Assembly: GCA_004794785.1 (NCBI GenBank)
Contig: SJOL01002903.1
Coordinates: 1 to 64,000 of the forward strand
From: Opisthorchis felineus
Taxonomy: Eukaryota > Platyhelminthes > Trematoda > Opisthorchiida > Opisthorchiidae
DNA: 64,000 nucleotides
Direction: 5' to 3'
A program made the position numbers and the translations under genes. The notes beneath the pieces were generated by a model. That model had not been told where the DNA came from and ran no database searches. It worked only from the letters and a program-made list of their open reading frames with translations. Position 1 is the first letter of the stretch. Each line of letters opens with the position of its first letter. This document shows, in pieces, positions 11,860 to 26,000 of this stretch.

Positions 11860-14080
11860 ACCCGACCTAAAGCTGCTGCCTTGATGTGGTGGTCGGGCTT
11901 TAGTGCTGCGATGATCTCCCGGGCTACACTGGCTGGAACTTAGTTCCACAAGGTGCAAGCCTGCCAGGAAGGCCGAAGGAGCGAACAGACCAAGAACAGC
12001 GAGTCCCCGCACTGGGATAAATCGTATTACGAGCCGGCCTGGAGTTAAAGTCGTACTGTCCTTTGCGATAGGAGTACGGAAGCCGCAAAACGTTTCCCCC
12101 AGGCGACCAGCATGTCCATATTCATGGAAGCAACGATGCTGCCTTCCCCGGAGGAAGCACGGGTTAAAAAAGGTCGGCCATAAAGACCGCACACTCATAC
12201 CACCCAAAGGTTGGTCTTGACTGCCGGCGCATTATTCTGTAGGACCGAAATACTTTTAAAAAGCATCTCCTCTGTACAACCGCACTAAGACTGAGACAGT
12301 AATGCCTTACTCCCTGCGTCCTCGAGCCAGGCCGGCCACTTGCGGCCAAGTGAGTCAGACAGTTGAGTAACTGGCTCCCGAGAGGGTCCCCAAACAATTG
12401 ATGCCCCACAGTTCAGACTTTTGAGTCAGGGGCTAGGGGTAGGCTCTTCCCAGACAAAACCCTACATTCTCCCACTGCCTTGTGGGTCAGACTTTTGAGT
12501 CAAAATCTCACGTTGGGTCGCCTAAAATACACCCTGTTTCTCGCCTTGGGCGACCAGGCCCGCGCAGTTCTTTGTCCACCGATGTCCCTTCTCACCACAC
12601 AAGCAAACGTTGCTGGGTCATTTATTTTTCAGCTGTCTTACCGATGTACCTTATGCACCCTACTGCTACTTAACAAAAAATAAAATAATCTTGTTAAATC
12701 CATGAGACACTTTCTACATAAGAGTTTTCAAAGGCCGTACTCTATGTCAAATTCGCAAATAGCTAGTCGTAGCCGGGGTCTTATGCTCCCTTAAAATTGA
12801 CGTATGCTGTGACTCTGAAACACACACGACCAAAGCGTGGTCGGGCACCTCAAAACACTAGGGACAAACTCATCACTTGCACATTTCACTCTCCGTGTGT
12901 CCGGTGATCCGGAAGCGATGACTCTTGGAATAAATTGCTTGGGAGTTGCACTCAGCCCCAGCGCGGATCACGCTTTGCTGGATTGGATTCCAGTGAATAG
13001 TCGTCTTTGCGCCGTTCGGTTTTCCAGCTGGATTAAGCTCAATGCTACACGACATAAGAACGGCGCCTGTTGGTAGTGTCGGCATATGCCGCAACGGACT
13101 GCAGCCCTGAGAAGGACATTTTCTAACGAGAGTTATCCGGGCTAATTCTATAAGTAAGATGCACTGACATTTTGATCCTTGCAAGCGACACGAATGCCCA
13201 AGTCGGTCGACTGAGCGCCTTGGATTCAAACCTGGTCGGTCGATTCAGAGTCGATGCTCGTCGTACAGACAACAGAAGGCGACTCCCTCAGTTGTATGCT
13301 GATCGTCGGCCGTCTCTCGCCAGTATGAACTTTCAGCGTAAAAGTTCGTATCGCGTAACCTGAAGGCCACCAAGTTGAGACCAACCGTGGACCCAGTTGG
13401 ATCACGTGACCATCAGCCATCAGTGAAGAGCCACAAATCATGACTGTCGTTCACTCTGGGACACAACTTGATTCCGACCAAACAATGGTGCGTGCACGCC
13501 TGACAGTTCGTTTCCCTTCAGGCGCTCGCAAGTCAGCAAGAATCGCGCCAGTCCACCATCTTCGGAGAACTACCATACCTCAGCAGTATCGACCCGAGCT
13601 ACCTCAGCTACTCTCTACAGTAAACTAGCATTGTACTGGATGAAGTGTGAAAGGAGCTATACTGACGGCTTTCGGTGCTGTCTGTGCGACCTTTCTGGTG
13701 CGATCAAATGACCACTGGATATCGTCGAGAGCCCTAGCACTCAGTGATGCACTCGGGTGGAAAGATAAGCCAAGCACTTAGAAGAACGGTTTAGCCGTTC
13801 AGTTGCCGCCCACTTCATGGCTCTGATGACCGTCCAGTTCACTAAGTCGATCGCAGGTTACTGAGATAGCTAATGAGAGATCAGCCAAGAGCATCAACTG
13901 TACGATCTAAGTCTGTTTGCTCTCTCGTCCTCAAACACCACCGAAAATGAACGACTTGTTTCAACTACTTTGGCATTCCTTCACGCAATTGGCCCACACT
14001 ATCACCCGTAATAGCGTGGACCCTTAACAATGCAGGAAACCAAGCGAAACATTAATGCAGCGATGTCAACCTGGTGCCCT
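11860..14080 (+). mobile_element. RTE-like LINE relic B: 5' region and endonuclease
   Basis: The GC-rich block at 11860-12660 differs in base composition from its surroundings and includes the word cagacttttgagtca twice (near 12415 and 12488). It fits a LINE 5' region, by position only. From 12890 the endonuclease is readable: RVSGDPEAMTLGINCLGVAL, LLDWIPVNSRLCAVRFSSW, ASDTNAQVGRLSALDSN (near 13177-13227) and RLPQLYADRRPSLASMNFQ. The piece DHWISSRALAL (about 13710-13740) corresponds to the endonuclease-RT linker. Stops and frame changes are frequent and no RT core follows. Confidence 0.65.
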
Positions 14081-15860
14081 CGAATGGTTCGTAAAGAGCC
14101 TTCGGTCAGAGCCCGTCAGTTAGCACTGAACGGGATTTTCTGCCTCAAACAGAGCCCATAAGACAGAAGTTAGTCATCTAAACACCTCTATTCTTAGTCG
14201 CTGAATCATTCTGGACAAATTTCAATTGGTGCGAGCCGTAGCAAGAAAACTCGGAGTCGTAGTTTCTTGTGGACTCCAAAACTGAATCGTCCCCTAACAC
14301 CGCAGAACAAAGTGAGTAGCATGCATCTACTATTCTTGCTTGTTCAAAAAGTATAACTGACATTATACGTTTCATTTTCGGTCTAGTTATATCTGCCTGT
14401 CACAAGCGACGTGGCCCTTGCTATATGCATCTAATCTGAAACACTCTTCACGTTTTCTGGATAGCAACTTTCGGATAGTTGAGTATACCAACGGATTTAA
14501 ACCGCTCGAGTCAAATAACCAGTCCGTCCTATATCACTCCTACTTATATTTCCCTTTTGAGTCCCTGAGTTGGACTGTCAGCCAGTTGTTCAGACAACTT
14601 AATCTGTGATGTGAACTGCTGAACTGCTTAGTGAAAGCTGACTTGACAGAGTTGCAACCTCGTGCTTTTGTGCATTGCTTGTTCATTCCTCACACTGAAG
14701 TTTCGGACACTGATGCAACTCACTTCATGTACAACAGAAAAGGGTTAGCTTGTTAACGGATTAATTTTAGAGGTTATCGCTTTTGATCTGATCTGCTTAG
14801 CTACGATCTGTGAGACGCAGTTAGCTCAGAAATAATGACTGAGCCATGAGTCCCCTCACATTCGTCAGTGAGAAATTCTCACTTGCATTGGGTCCTCGTT
14901 CGTAAGGTAGAGACGTGGTTTACTGGTTCTCTGGTGGACCTCCCGTCTACCGCATCCTCTTAGACGGGGTCACCCATCAGTGGCATCATGGGTGGTAAGA
15001 GTGAAAGAAAGATAACTTGTAGTAGCGAGTAGCTGCAGAGATTCAAGAATAGGTATGGTACTTCCTACAGAAAGGTAATTGGAGAAATTGGTTCATTCGA
15101 AAGGAAAACTGTGGGAATCGTGGCAACCTAGTTCAGTGTCACAGATGAGGCGGCAGTATTTTACTGGTTGATACAGAACAAATGATTCAGTCACTGGAAG
15201 CAATTGCCACTTGTTCCCGAGGCACTCTTGTCCAGGGTTCTGAAAAGACCAGAGTATGGATGTACTGGCTTCCGTCTGTGTTGCAACAACTATTTTAGCG
15301 AAAAGCATTCGTTGGCTATTGTTAGCAGGGTATCGGTGCTCTAAAAAATACAACCCAGGCCCGTATTTGCCAGGTAAAAAAGCTCTGACGAGACGGCCTA
15401 TTACAAGACTGACCTATTAGTTCTGATACCGATATGATGAAAGTGGATTGGTGTGTGATTTTGCCACTGAATAACGCCGTACTCCGAAAGCAGTCAGTCC
15501 ATTTGCCTATCGTCGTCACTGATTACTTGCCAGTAAATACGGTATACTTGCTATATCCACTTGACGCTGGCATAATAATCTCTTCCAGGTGCCACTACGA
15601 GAAGTCGTCACCTGGACATCCCCTTGAGTTCGTTGAACTGCATCAACGAACAGTAAAAAGCCATTGAGATTTGAAATTCTGTGAAACTGCTTGTGATATA
15701 GTGAGCTGTAAAACCCTAGTTGGCCGCTGGCACCACACATGTTTAAAGTGACCGGATTTGAAGGGACCCCAACCCATTTCAGATAAAAAAACCAGCAAGC
15801 TTCTTAACTGCTCTGCTATCATACCCAAAATCGAAAAGTTCAATAATGACACGTGGGAAA

Positions 15861-15902
15861 TCAATCAAATTGCCCAGCTCAGCGAACAAGCCAACGACCG
15901 AC
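15861..15902 (+). mobile_element. 42-bp LINE-tail insertion with 11-bp target-site duplication
   Basis: The insert reads tcaatcaaattgcccagctc followed by agcgaacaagccaacgaccg-ac, matching the LINE tail near 1864-1905. It is bounded by two exact copies of cacgtgggaaa at 15850-15860 and 15903-15913. This is the hallmark of target-primed integration of an extremely truncated retrotransposon end. Confidence 0.75.
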
Positions 15903-17734
15903 CACGTGGGAAACTCATTACTTGTGACGTGTTGATCACAAATGAACAAGGCAAGTCTGTTCGGGAGCTTGTGAGCAACCTGGATTGAGGAGAGAAATCT
16001 TTGGGAGCTGCTGCATCACCCCACAGGGTGAAACAAGTATAAGTGGGCGAAGATTTGGCTGCAGGTGGGGGCTACCTAAACAAGAACATTTGACTTTCGA
16101 TTTAATGGATAAAAGGAAGCAAAATATGCGAACGTAACTGGAGTGGCTACCGGAATGGGGAGCTAATTCAGTGGAGTTTGATCCACATGAGAAGAGAAAT
16201 CACTATCTATTCATTAAATGTAAAGATTCCATATTATTGGCTGAATTCAGACCAGCAATCTGTACCGCTTTAACGCCATTTGCTCAAGCTGCCTTTTGCT
16301 AGGCTGTTGACTTTGAAAGACAGACTTGGTAACAGTGGAATTGGCATACAGCTGAGTTGGCTCGTAGCGAATCAGCGAGTTCCCGAGCATTTGCTTCAGA
16401 GAAACTTTCGCCAATGGAATGCATCCAGAGGGTTTCCGTAGCCAACAATTTGGGAACAAGAAAATTCTCTAGATTTGTTGGGTGGTCTGTTTTTGCAGGG
16501 TTTATCTTTAGGTAAAACTGTTTTATTTGAATGGTTAACAATTTCCGTTACTTTAGGTATGTCGTTTTTTCATGACAACATGTGTTCCGGTGAATTAATA
16601 GTTTCTACAGTTCTTTGGCTATTTCGCGCAATCATGAAAAAAAAAACAGGATTTTTTATCGAGCAAATAGTGCAGCAAACTCCTGATTATGCTTGTTCGT
16701 AGCAGTTAACGTGCCTCGTTTCTACCGGTCTTGGTTACTTTGATCTGCAGTTAACATTACAAAGTTCACAAATGTAGAACACGAAAGCAGGAACCAGTTA
16801 GTTGCCCTGTGGAACAAGTAAACGGACCTGAGCTGTGCACGGGACAAAAACCAGTGAAAAAAGCACGTTCAAAGCAAATAAAATAATTCTACTACCACCC
16901 GATATTGTCTCTTTAAAAAAGTAGGTACTGCGTTTATTGAATGAGCATTTAATTGTTCTGAGGACGTATATTTGAAGCAACTGTGTCAATCAACCCGAAA
17001 AGTTTGTGTTGCTAGCTCTATGATGAAAACGAGACGTAATGTGTACATGAATGTTGTGTGCATACCATTCCAATTTGAATTTTTTGGTGCCACCTGTAAA
17101 CGTCTGGCCAAATTAGTTCATGAACCTGTCCTTCTTAATGGTGTCTAGGTTTTTACACATAGTGCCCCCAGTTCCCACTGAGTTTTGTTTCCAGGTGGCA
17201 AATTTACACATGCTTTTCACGCGGTGCTTATTGAAGGTAATCTCCAAAAATATGCCAAGTTCATTTGGATTAGGATGGAATACCATAAATCGCATACAAG
17301 GAGAGTTATATTTTAGAATGGCTGTCAACAAAGTTAGCTGGAGTGGCCGAGCTCTGTTGCTGATAATTTAGTGTCTTCCGTTTTGTTAGGAAAACGTCAA
17401 TTACATGGACGAATGGCCCTTGTGTGCAGGTGAGGGAATCACATCTGTTTCCGTTGTGTGTGGTTGGTACTAATGGGTTGAGGATAGGTTAAAGGTCGCG
17501 TCGTGGGTGTTAAACTTCAGTTGTTCATCGACATATTACCTCAGCAAACCCCACAGTAACGGGGGGACTGTACAGACAAAGTTGAGACTTCTGCAGACAG
17601 AGGGAGCTGTTGTCATTCACTGACGACAATCCTTCCGCCGCATTCTGACTTGCAACCGTAGGTACGTGGCAAATCATGTTTAGATTTCAAAGGTAGCCAA
17701 AGGTACCATTACTACTCGTCGCCACATGCTTAAC

Positions 17735-17880
17735 TCAAAATTTCGTCCTGCAAGTGAAGTCATCAATCTATACTGAAAAGTTGAGGAGCAATGTAAAGGT
17801 GTTTCATCATTGTTGCGAATCATCAACAGTCCGTAACTTACGAATTTATAGGGTCATTTAGACACGACCCCCGGCCAATA
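17735..17880 (-). mobile_element. SINE family 2 copy, reverse orientation
   Basis: Read on the minus strand it contains gttgatgattcgcaacaatg, then gatgaaacacctttacattg and ttttcagtatagattgatga. This follows the consensus shared with 18030-18180, 22180-22300, 27600-27790 and 31430-31590. It is diverged and its edges are approximate. Confidence 0.6.
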
Positions 17881-18029
17881 GTTGACATCTATATCTTAGC
17901 TTAGAAAGAAATTAAATCCAAAAGGTTCCATGAGCTTTTCCTGTGAACCAGGCAATTCATACCCACATGATGTGAATTACTTCGCCAAAAATGAGTTCTA
18001 CATTTAAATTCAAGTTACTCGTGTTGTTG

Positions 18030-18180
18030 ATCAACCACTCGTGGCCGATTGGTATATCCTCCAGTCCGGGAGCTCGTGGATTTGGAATTTCCCTAGGGAT
18101 TCGTGAGATGGGCACGGCTGACGATTATGTATAATGACGAAACAGCTGTACTGTGTCTCAGTTCTTCAACCTTCACTTGT
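18030..18180 (+). mobile_element. SINE family 2 copy
   Basis: It shares the order cctagggattcgtgagatgg, a ctgacgattatgtataatga-like block, then gaaacagctgtactgtgtct with the copies at 27.6 and 31.4 kb. The upstream part (gtggccgattggtatatcct, gggagctcgtgg) corresponds to a decayed tRNA-like head. Confidence 0.6.
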
Positions 18181-18489
18181 GTCACAAAATTTCGGCTGAA
18201 GTATAAATTCTGCCCATTTTACCAGCAAACCACATGTTTCGACATAAACACTTAAAATGAGATCAACTGTCGTTCAACTAAAGGAGAGTTGTTTTCGGTG
18301 GTTCCCATGGGAGGTAGCGTCACTTTTGATATGATCATTCCACGATGTTTTTGTGTTATGATGTACGATGATCGTGGTATCAACTTGCTCTAAATTCGCT
18401 AGGCAACAAGCCAGGCAATCAGAAGAGCATTTCGTTGGTCACGCTGTTAAACCCCTCTGAGGGTGTAAACATGGTACGCTAGCTAACAG

Positions 18490-19080
18490 GGCAGTTACTT
18501 TGGTATCACCAGACCATAGTGAATTTTCCGCTAGCAAAAGGGTCTCTTACCGAATGCCGAAGTCTACCAACGATATGGCGAACGTTAGTCCGCCATAAAG
18601 AAACTCAACATGCGAAGAGGACGTGGGCTGACTGTCCTAAACTAGTGCTGCCAAACTGTAATAACCGGTTACTGGGATCCACGGAATTCTGCCACCCTGC
18701 GGATTACACATGAATGTGCAAGGGCTAGGGTAACTAGCCCGGAAAGATCGTCGAAAGACCCAGAGCTTGAGACCAACCGAAATTCGGGAGGCTTTTGTGA
18801 CAGCCCTCGCGTCTGCCTTGACTTCGGCATTTGACCGCGCAGACGTCTAAGGTGCGTCCTTGGATGAAAAACTTGCGGAGCAAGGCACTTCGTCCGTTAA
18901 CAGATTTTAGTGTTTTTCCATGATTATTCTTCATAATATCGCGCATCACGGACTGCAGTGATCTGGGTATTCGTGAAGTCGACTAGGAAGAAAGTCTCCA
19001 CATGAAACAACGTCGGCAATCAGAGATCTGGTGAGGTAGAGCGCGACAGAGTGAATGACGTGAATTACTGTTCACATTTG
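18490..19080 (+). mobile_element. RTE-like LINE relic C, endonuclease-RT linker fragment
   Basis: The reading KTQSLRPTEIREAFVTALAS (about 18753-18812), followed by ALTSAFDRADV and ASLDEKLAE, resembles the helical linker between endonuclease and RT domains of flatworm RTE elements. Upstream fragments on the same strand (18519-18713) are open but not recognised. It is frame-broken and has no catalytic motif. The opposite-strand open frame over 18734-18949 is a shadow. Confidence 0.45.
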
Positions 19081-19795
19081 CATCAGAGATAAAACCAGGC
19101 TTAAAAGGTGAAATACTGGTAGCAGAAATGTGGTTCAAAGGTCTATGGGGGGACCACCTGGGAAATAACGGTTTTAAATTCTTAAAAATATCAGGGGGTT
19201 AAAATAGAACGTCCCCTGTAGAATACCTGGTTTTGGCTCAACGCTAACACAAGAAACAGTGGACAGGTCGCACAGCACTAGAACTGTATCATTTTCAAGC
19301 ACAGGATGACAAAGATGAAAAAGATCCTTTAACTTCCAAATTCAAAGGCTTTTTTCCGGTAGAATCTGTGTATTTTGTCGCGAAATAATTCGTAATAAAC
19401 ACGAGGACGAACGTGCTGCAAATGAGCAAAGATTCAAATGGGTGAATGTACCTAGATAGCATGATAAAAAACAGGAAAAACGTGGAGGAAAAAATTTACC
19501 TCTTGGTTGTAATTGACTCATATTTAAACAGAGACGTTCGTTAGAGCAACAACCTGAGTCCGAAAAGTAGGCTGTGTTGCGGTCATATTTCCGGTTTTAA
19601 TCTATTGTATTCTTCGTGATAATTTACGAGGTCAAGAATTGTGACTTACTAAATTTATTTATAAACTTTCGGTATTCTGCTAATAAAATCAAAGGGTTTG
19701 TTTCGCGATCCCCACACTCCTCGGTCAGTAAGTGCTAGTTTCGTTTTTAGCTCCGTCTGTCAACTGAATTTTGTAGAAAATTGCCCTGGGCCATT

Positions 19796-20000
19796 ACGAT
19801 GAGTTTTGTTCACTCATATGGCTGATGTATTCACTGAACCCGACAAAATTGGAACGATTAGCTGCACTTTCCGCGGAGAAAAACGTGATCTGGTGTGTTT
19901 TGGAGCCATCGTCAACCCTAATCACATGAAAGCAGATACCACTCAGTAAAAGTACAAACATGGCTGTGATACATTTTCCCTGCCCACGAAGCCAATACAT
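19796..20000 (-). CDS. Possible first exon of a type II membrane protein
   Basis: From ATG at 20000 the minus strand encodes MYWLRGQGK, then a hydrophobic segment CITAMFVLLLSGICFHVI (residues 10-27), then a polar stem with one N-glycosylation sequon (ANRS). This is the N-terminal layout of Golgi type II enzymes such as glycosyltransferases, and that function is only a guess. Donor-like sites are atga|gtgaac and ctcatc|gtaatg near the end. No downstream exon could be joined, so the model may be false. The frame continues upstream with no other ATG. Confidence 0.25.
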
Positions 20001-20049
20001 CTCTGACTGACGCGAATGCCTCGCGTTTCTCACGTGACAGTAAACGAAA

Positions 20050-23000
20050 CAAACAATTCGGCTTTAATATTGGGCGGTGTAAATAGGCAGAAAGCGGTAG
20101 GTCACATGCTGGATAAGTATTTGACATCAGGGAAATTTATTCCAACGTTTGAGCGACGTATGTGCATTTCGCCATGAATCTGAAGTTGGTGCGAGAAAAC
20201 CGAAGTTAACTTGTTTCATTGAACATTAAACATATGTATGTTCAAATCGTACGGTGGAAGTGGCCAGTCCAGCTGAGGTGTCAGCCAAAGTGAGCACACT
20301 GAAGTTTTCTGAAAAGTAAAGTTCCAAACTTGTTGTTTAGAATCTGTTGATCACTACTCACAGCAACACTGATATCGAAAAATGTGTCGTGTAAACTTTA
20401 CAAAGTACTTTTTCAGATGTGTGCATTGGAATTTTTTTCCGGTTGGAAACTGAACCAGTTACGCGTGGATTTATGTTCACCTTTAAGGCGGGCAGAGGAC
20501 ATTAGGCAACCTGCTTGCTCGGTACCTCACTAGATGACTGCTGCTGGCTTAATTCCGGAGACTTCCACCACAGTCTTAGCCGCCGACACATGCTGTCGTA
20601 CCGCACTACATGTGCATGCGTTTTGTATACAGAGGTGCTTGTCTATTCAGGCTCACGGCTAATGAGGTGTCAGCATGGTGATTCCGCTATTCATGAATTT
20701 TATACTACGCTAACCGGTATGCCGGATTCTCGTGTTGGAAAGGCTGTTGGGCTCATGGATTCCTCCTCCTAGATTTTCTTGTTTTCAGGAACTTCCATTT
20801 CAATAATGATCGACCTACCACACAAGCCAGTGTTGCACATAGCTGGTAATATACTGGAGTAAAGATCGGACATGGAGACTGAAGTGAAATAAGTGTTTCT
20901 CTATCATTAAAAGACAATGACGTGCGGTGTCCGCCTGACCGGGCGACCTGAGCTGCTGTCTGACATCTTATGAGTGGTTTCTACCACGCGTGCATTCTGC
21001 CTTTGTATTCAGTTCTTTGGTGTGTCGTTTGTCGTGCTGTGTTGCACGTGTTCAAAAATACATCCGACGCTGAACCAGTATCAGCTCATCTGGGTTTTCT
21101 TCCTTGGACTGACTGGCGAAAAGCTTTGTACAAGTCACGACAAACGACTTCCTTTATGTTGGTGCCAGTAAGAATCTTCTAACTCATCTTCAAACTTTGT
21201 CTTCAAATTGCCGAACTAATTTCAGATTACTCAACAATCGAGCAGCATATGAGTACAGTTTGTGAGTGGGCATTGATCAGGTATCCCTGATTTACAAATT
21301 ACTGGACAGATTTTCCTAAATAAATGATATGAACTGAATGTGTAAAGTACACAGTCACTCGCACTCATACCTCAAAGTGAAGTGAAATACAGTGAACAGG
21401 AATGCTCCTTCGGCAGACATTTTGAGCTAGCGTTATTTGGTAAAAGCAGATATTCATGCGTATTTAATTTCCTGAATTGATTTTGCGTAACCTAAAAAAG
21501 GTGTACTTGAGTGACACACATCTGCTTTCAAGATAGACTTGTGACATTTTGATTAGCGATTAAAGGCAAAAGAGATCACATGAAACTTTGGCAGGTTTGG
21601 AAATCTTCCACCGAATTGGACGAATGGAAGACCTGAATGGGTGGCAGCGTTGGAACCTCTAAAAAGATGAATTTAAAAGAAATATAAGGTATGTTACATA
21701 TATCATCGTCATTCTCGTCATCAGTAATAGCTAATTTGTCTGGCTGCCACAAATCAATAATATGAACAATCGTTCAATTGTAATACCCTTCCGGTGCATA
21801 GCATTCATGCCAGCCGAATGAAGCGTGAGGGCTGAGACACTGCCCGGTTGCCTGAGCCATACAAGAAAGCGATCACCAGGCGAAGTGGGACAGAATACTG
21901 GAGAGCTGGAAAGCTCGGCATTAGCTTACTTTCCTGCATCGCCTTACTTTATACAGCGGATCAGACGCTTAGCCTGATAGTATCGCACGACGGCCAAGGC
22001 GACCTGTAATAAACTCTTATTGCATCATAGCAGATCTAGTACCGGCGCGGCCAATCCTGTACATCGGGACGATTACAGTCTTCAAGTGCATGCTTTCAGC
22101 GCATATGGCTGGCCATATCAGAGCAGTGTACGCCCTCCCATCATTAGAATTTGTTGATAGTGTGAGGATGCTTGAAAATTTTTAATTGAGGTTTCGTCCT
22201 GTATGTGAAGTCGATCTATGCTGAAAAGCCGAGAGGCAATGTACGGTTGTTTCATCGTTATTGAGAACCATAATCATTGCGCATCTCACGAAACTCCAGG
22301 GGATTTCGAATTTTGCGGTACAAATTGCCACCGTACTTCATCCGCCATCTGGATTATCGACGGCCTACGTTTTTTTAAGTTTCTGTCGGTCGAATAAACC
22401 ATACGGATTAAACACATTCTTTGGCAGAACTAAATGGAGCCACCACTACCCATTAGCGATAGACAGGAACCCCCCCTGAAGGTTTTCATAGTTGTTTTCA
22501 GCATGCACGAGGTTCACTGTTGGTACGGTTTTGATGCGTATGCACAATGCAGCATGAAGTAATCACAGGGAAGAGCTGAGAAGCTAACAAGCTATCCATG
22601 GCTAGATTGCGTCAGTTGAAAATGTTGGAGGTTTCAACCGCAAGCGTTTCGACCAGCAGGTTCCGTCTTATCATGGTTTACTCTCTTATAGAGATAATGG
22701 ATGGTCTGAACATAACTTTGTTGCTTAGGTTTCAAGGTCGAACTACAACCAAATTCACCACTTTTCGCATTTCCGATCCAAGTCCTATCTGCGCATTTGT
22801 GTGGAAATACGATTTTGAGAACGGTAAATGTCATAACAAAACTACACAAGTAAGTCGCTGCTGACAACCGTAAAAAGTTGATGTTGAATAAAATATCCAA
22901 ATGTCTGATCTTTTGAGCATGATCAAATATACTGCATTAAAATATATTTAGTTTGAACTAAACATTCAGTAAGTCCCAGTCATTGTATCACTTAACGCAG

Positions 23001-26000
23001 CTACTGGCAACGGATATGCCACTAGTAGGTAGAACAGGTACTTATTATGTCATGGAATCAGATCAGAACTAAGTGTTCATGTCGAAGCATAAGCGTCAAC
23101 ACTGATGTTGCTGTCTTTGATGATGATGATGATGATGTTCATGCCGAAAACGGTCGTCTGCGAACTCATTTCGGAGAAGGTATGAGATTGTGGACACTGT
23201 TGTTTCTACTGTGGGTGATCTCTGTTTCCTGACAAAAGTTTATGCGGTGCAGGAAAACGATGTTTTACTCCATTGCTTCTGCTGTAAACACTGGATATCT
23301 CATGTTCTCCTATATCCACTCAGTGAGGGGATGCCTTGAATATTGTTTCATAGGGATACAGAACACGTACACGATAAGCAGAACGTAAATGGACGGTGCC
23401 GGAAGTCCGTGGCCTGTTGTTTACTAGAAGAATACTCTGCCCAGTGGGATGTCGCTTGCTATGGGGCTGTCAGATGGAAACCATGCTGCAGTATGATCAA
23501 CCAGAAGTCACTCTTAAAAAGACGAGATCTGTTTGCGCAAGTTCATGCAAATTTAGTCGGCAGTCAGGGACAAAACAATTCACTTTGAATTCATCTGGGT
23601 GATTCAAGGATTAGCGCAAGATTTGACGCCTAAGTACTGCAAAGTTATCGATATGCTGTTACCACCGTTTCAGTATCTCTTCAATCACCTGAGTCTTCCA
23701 TGATGGAAAAACGAAAGAATGACTAAGGTGCTCCTAGCTATCGAGAACTGACTAGTGCAGGTAGCTATTTCTCATACTAATAAACAAAGCCATGATTCCA
23801 TTTCAATGTCCATTCTGTTGTTCGGTTGTAAAAGACAAATTCGATTTAGTAGATTCTGAATTTCCTTTAGGTATGCCTGACTGCTGTCGATGGTCAATTA
23901 TCAAAGGGCACAACTGACAGTTTATGGAGATGAATAGCCATAAGTCATGGTTGTGTCACCCAAATGATATATCCTGTGTTCTGATTATCTGCGCTCTGAG
24001 GCGTACGTTATGTATGCATTCTATTTCAGGAAGGAACAAGTAGGTTCCTTATTTTTACTGACCCCCAAACTAGCTATAGTAACCGCTCACAACTGGCTGT
24101 GCAATGTCAGGTTGTGGCTTTAAAACTTCACTTTTGAAGGAAAGGATGGTATCATTCCTATTGGAGTGGTTATCCGTTATTACAGCCGGATTAATGGCCA
24201 CACGACTGCGACGTTGACATAAGACCAATCTCACCGTTAATCTAAAGTATGTTTGAAGCTGACCGGAATAACTTGAGCAACCACCAATTGACCCATGTTC
24301 TAATGTATTATTCATGAACTGCTGCAGTTTGAAGAAACCGTGCAACAGCTACTACGTGTAGCACGAACGTTAAAAAAGCAATCAAGGGGGAACCTAGCTT
24401 TCAAACGGTCTGTTTCACCTTTGCCAGTAGACAGTTACCAAGGCAGGCAGAGTTAAGGTTTCCGTATTTCTAAAGAAGTGGCCCTTTTGTGGAGGTAGTG
24501 GGCAAAAACTACCAAATGTCCTGCGGAGTTCGGTATTAGGTCCATCAATCCAAAGTTCACCGGCAGTGAACAGAACGGTCCGTTCGGGAGAGGAGGTTCC
24601 TTTTGAGAACGAGGACAAGTTATGGGTTAAAGCTTTATACGTTTGAAAAAAACTTCAAAATGGTTGACATTCATTGTCGTTCGAAAACATCGATAAAAAC
24701 GTTCACTCTTATCCTATTATCAAGTTATTTGCGCAGATAATACCACTCACGTGAGAAAAAAGAACCAATGGCCCAAATTTAACCGGTTCAAAGTTATGGA
24801 AGAAGGAATCTCTCTGCCTACATCTGTGATATCGTGCCCCGTAATATCCATTTTTCAAACATTCCTTGCAGTTTGAACGAAACCATGGTTTGTCAACAAT
24901 TGATAAGCAGCACCTCAAACTTTTGGAAATTATAAGAAACTAGAAATATGAAGTTAAAGAGTAGGATGTACCAGACATCGATGAGGGGATCTCCACAAAT
25001 CGACCGTGTACTTTAACTCTGCGGCTAGTCTAGGTAGGAGTTTTGAGGACAACCTCCAACCACTGCACATGATACGCTCGATCACCGAAAAATTGATCTG
25101 ACAATCACTCCTTATGTGGATCAATCGTTTTGAGAAATTTCTCCGAAATCAAATCCTTCGACCTAAAATAGGCTAGGCTTCTGTTAATAATGGCAATGTT
25201 TCAAGATTATAGATTTACTTGATTCTGAGTAGATCTGCATGTAAACAATTCACCAACTGGATCAATCAAGTCATGTTCAATTTCACAAGGCTTCAGGTGT
25301 AATCATTTTCAATCGATTTCCTGAAATGTTTCTTTCTGAAGATTCTTGACTACGGATTTACTTCTCGGTAACCACATTTTGTATTACTCAAGGATGTCTT
25401 CAGCTTTTATTTCTTTGTCTATCGGCATTGCCAAACTTATACGTATAACGCGCTTTCTCTTTAGCGCTAAATTTCCTACTTTCTGAGTGACAAAACTGCC
25501 AAGCGTATCTGCTCTATATATCATGCCGACTGTAACAATTAGGAGATATTTCACCTCAACTAGTTCGCTTCGTAACAACGATGGCGTGTGTGCTCATTTG
25601 ACTCCAGCCTACCATGAACCGCACCTTGCATGAAACGAAGGTGCAGTCAGCTAGAAAGGAATGGCAGTGCAGCTTGATTTTATGTGGTTGTTTGTAGGCT
25701 CATACACTTGCACATCCAGGTCACCACACAAATATGACAAGGACACAGAACTGCGTATTTGGAAACACACATCGTAGGAATTTAGCAAGGGATTGCACGA
25801 TGCAGAAATTCATGGTCGGTTAGCCACGGCTTCTGTTCTGTTCTACAAAATTCAAAAGAGCTTAAAAATGCTAGAATGTGACACCAGGATAGTCTAGTCT
25901 AAGAGTTTCTAGCAGAAACGAAAGATCGAGCTATTTTGACTAGCAAACAGTCGACACTCATAGCTAAAACCCAGTGCAGACCATCACACAAATGGTTCTG

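Noticed and set aside
16247..16541. Minus-strand frame ending PSKRQLEQMALKRYRLLV before a stop, a possible terminal exon
   Set aside because: An acceptor exists, but no partner exon could be joined and two frames are open.
17113..17331. Minus-strand frame with FHPNPNELGIFLEITFNKHR
   Set aside because: It looks protein-like but starts from TTG, lacks a clear acceptor, and the opposite strand is equally open; probably repeat-derived.
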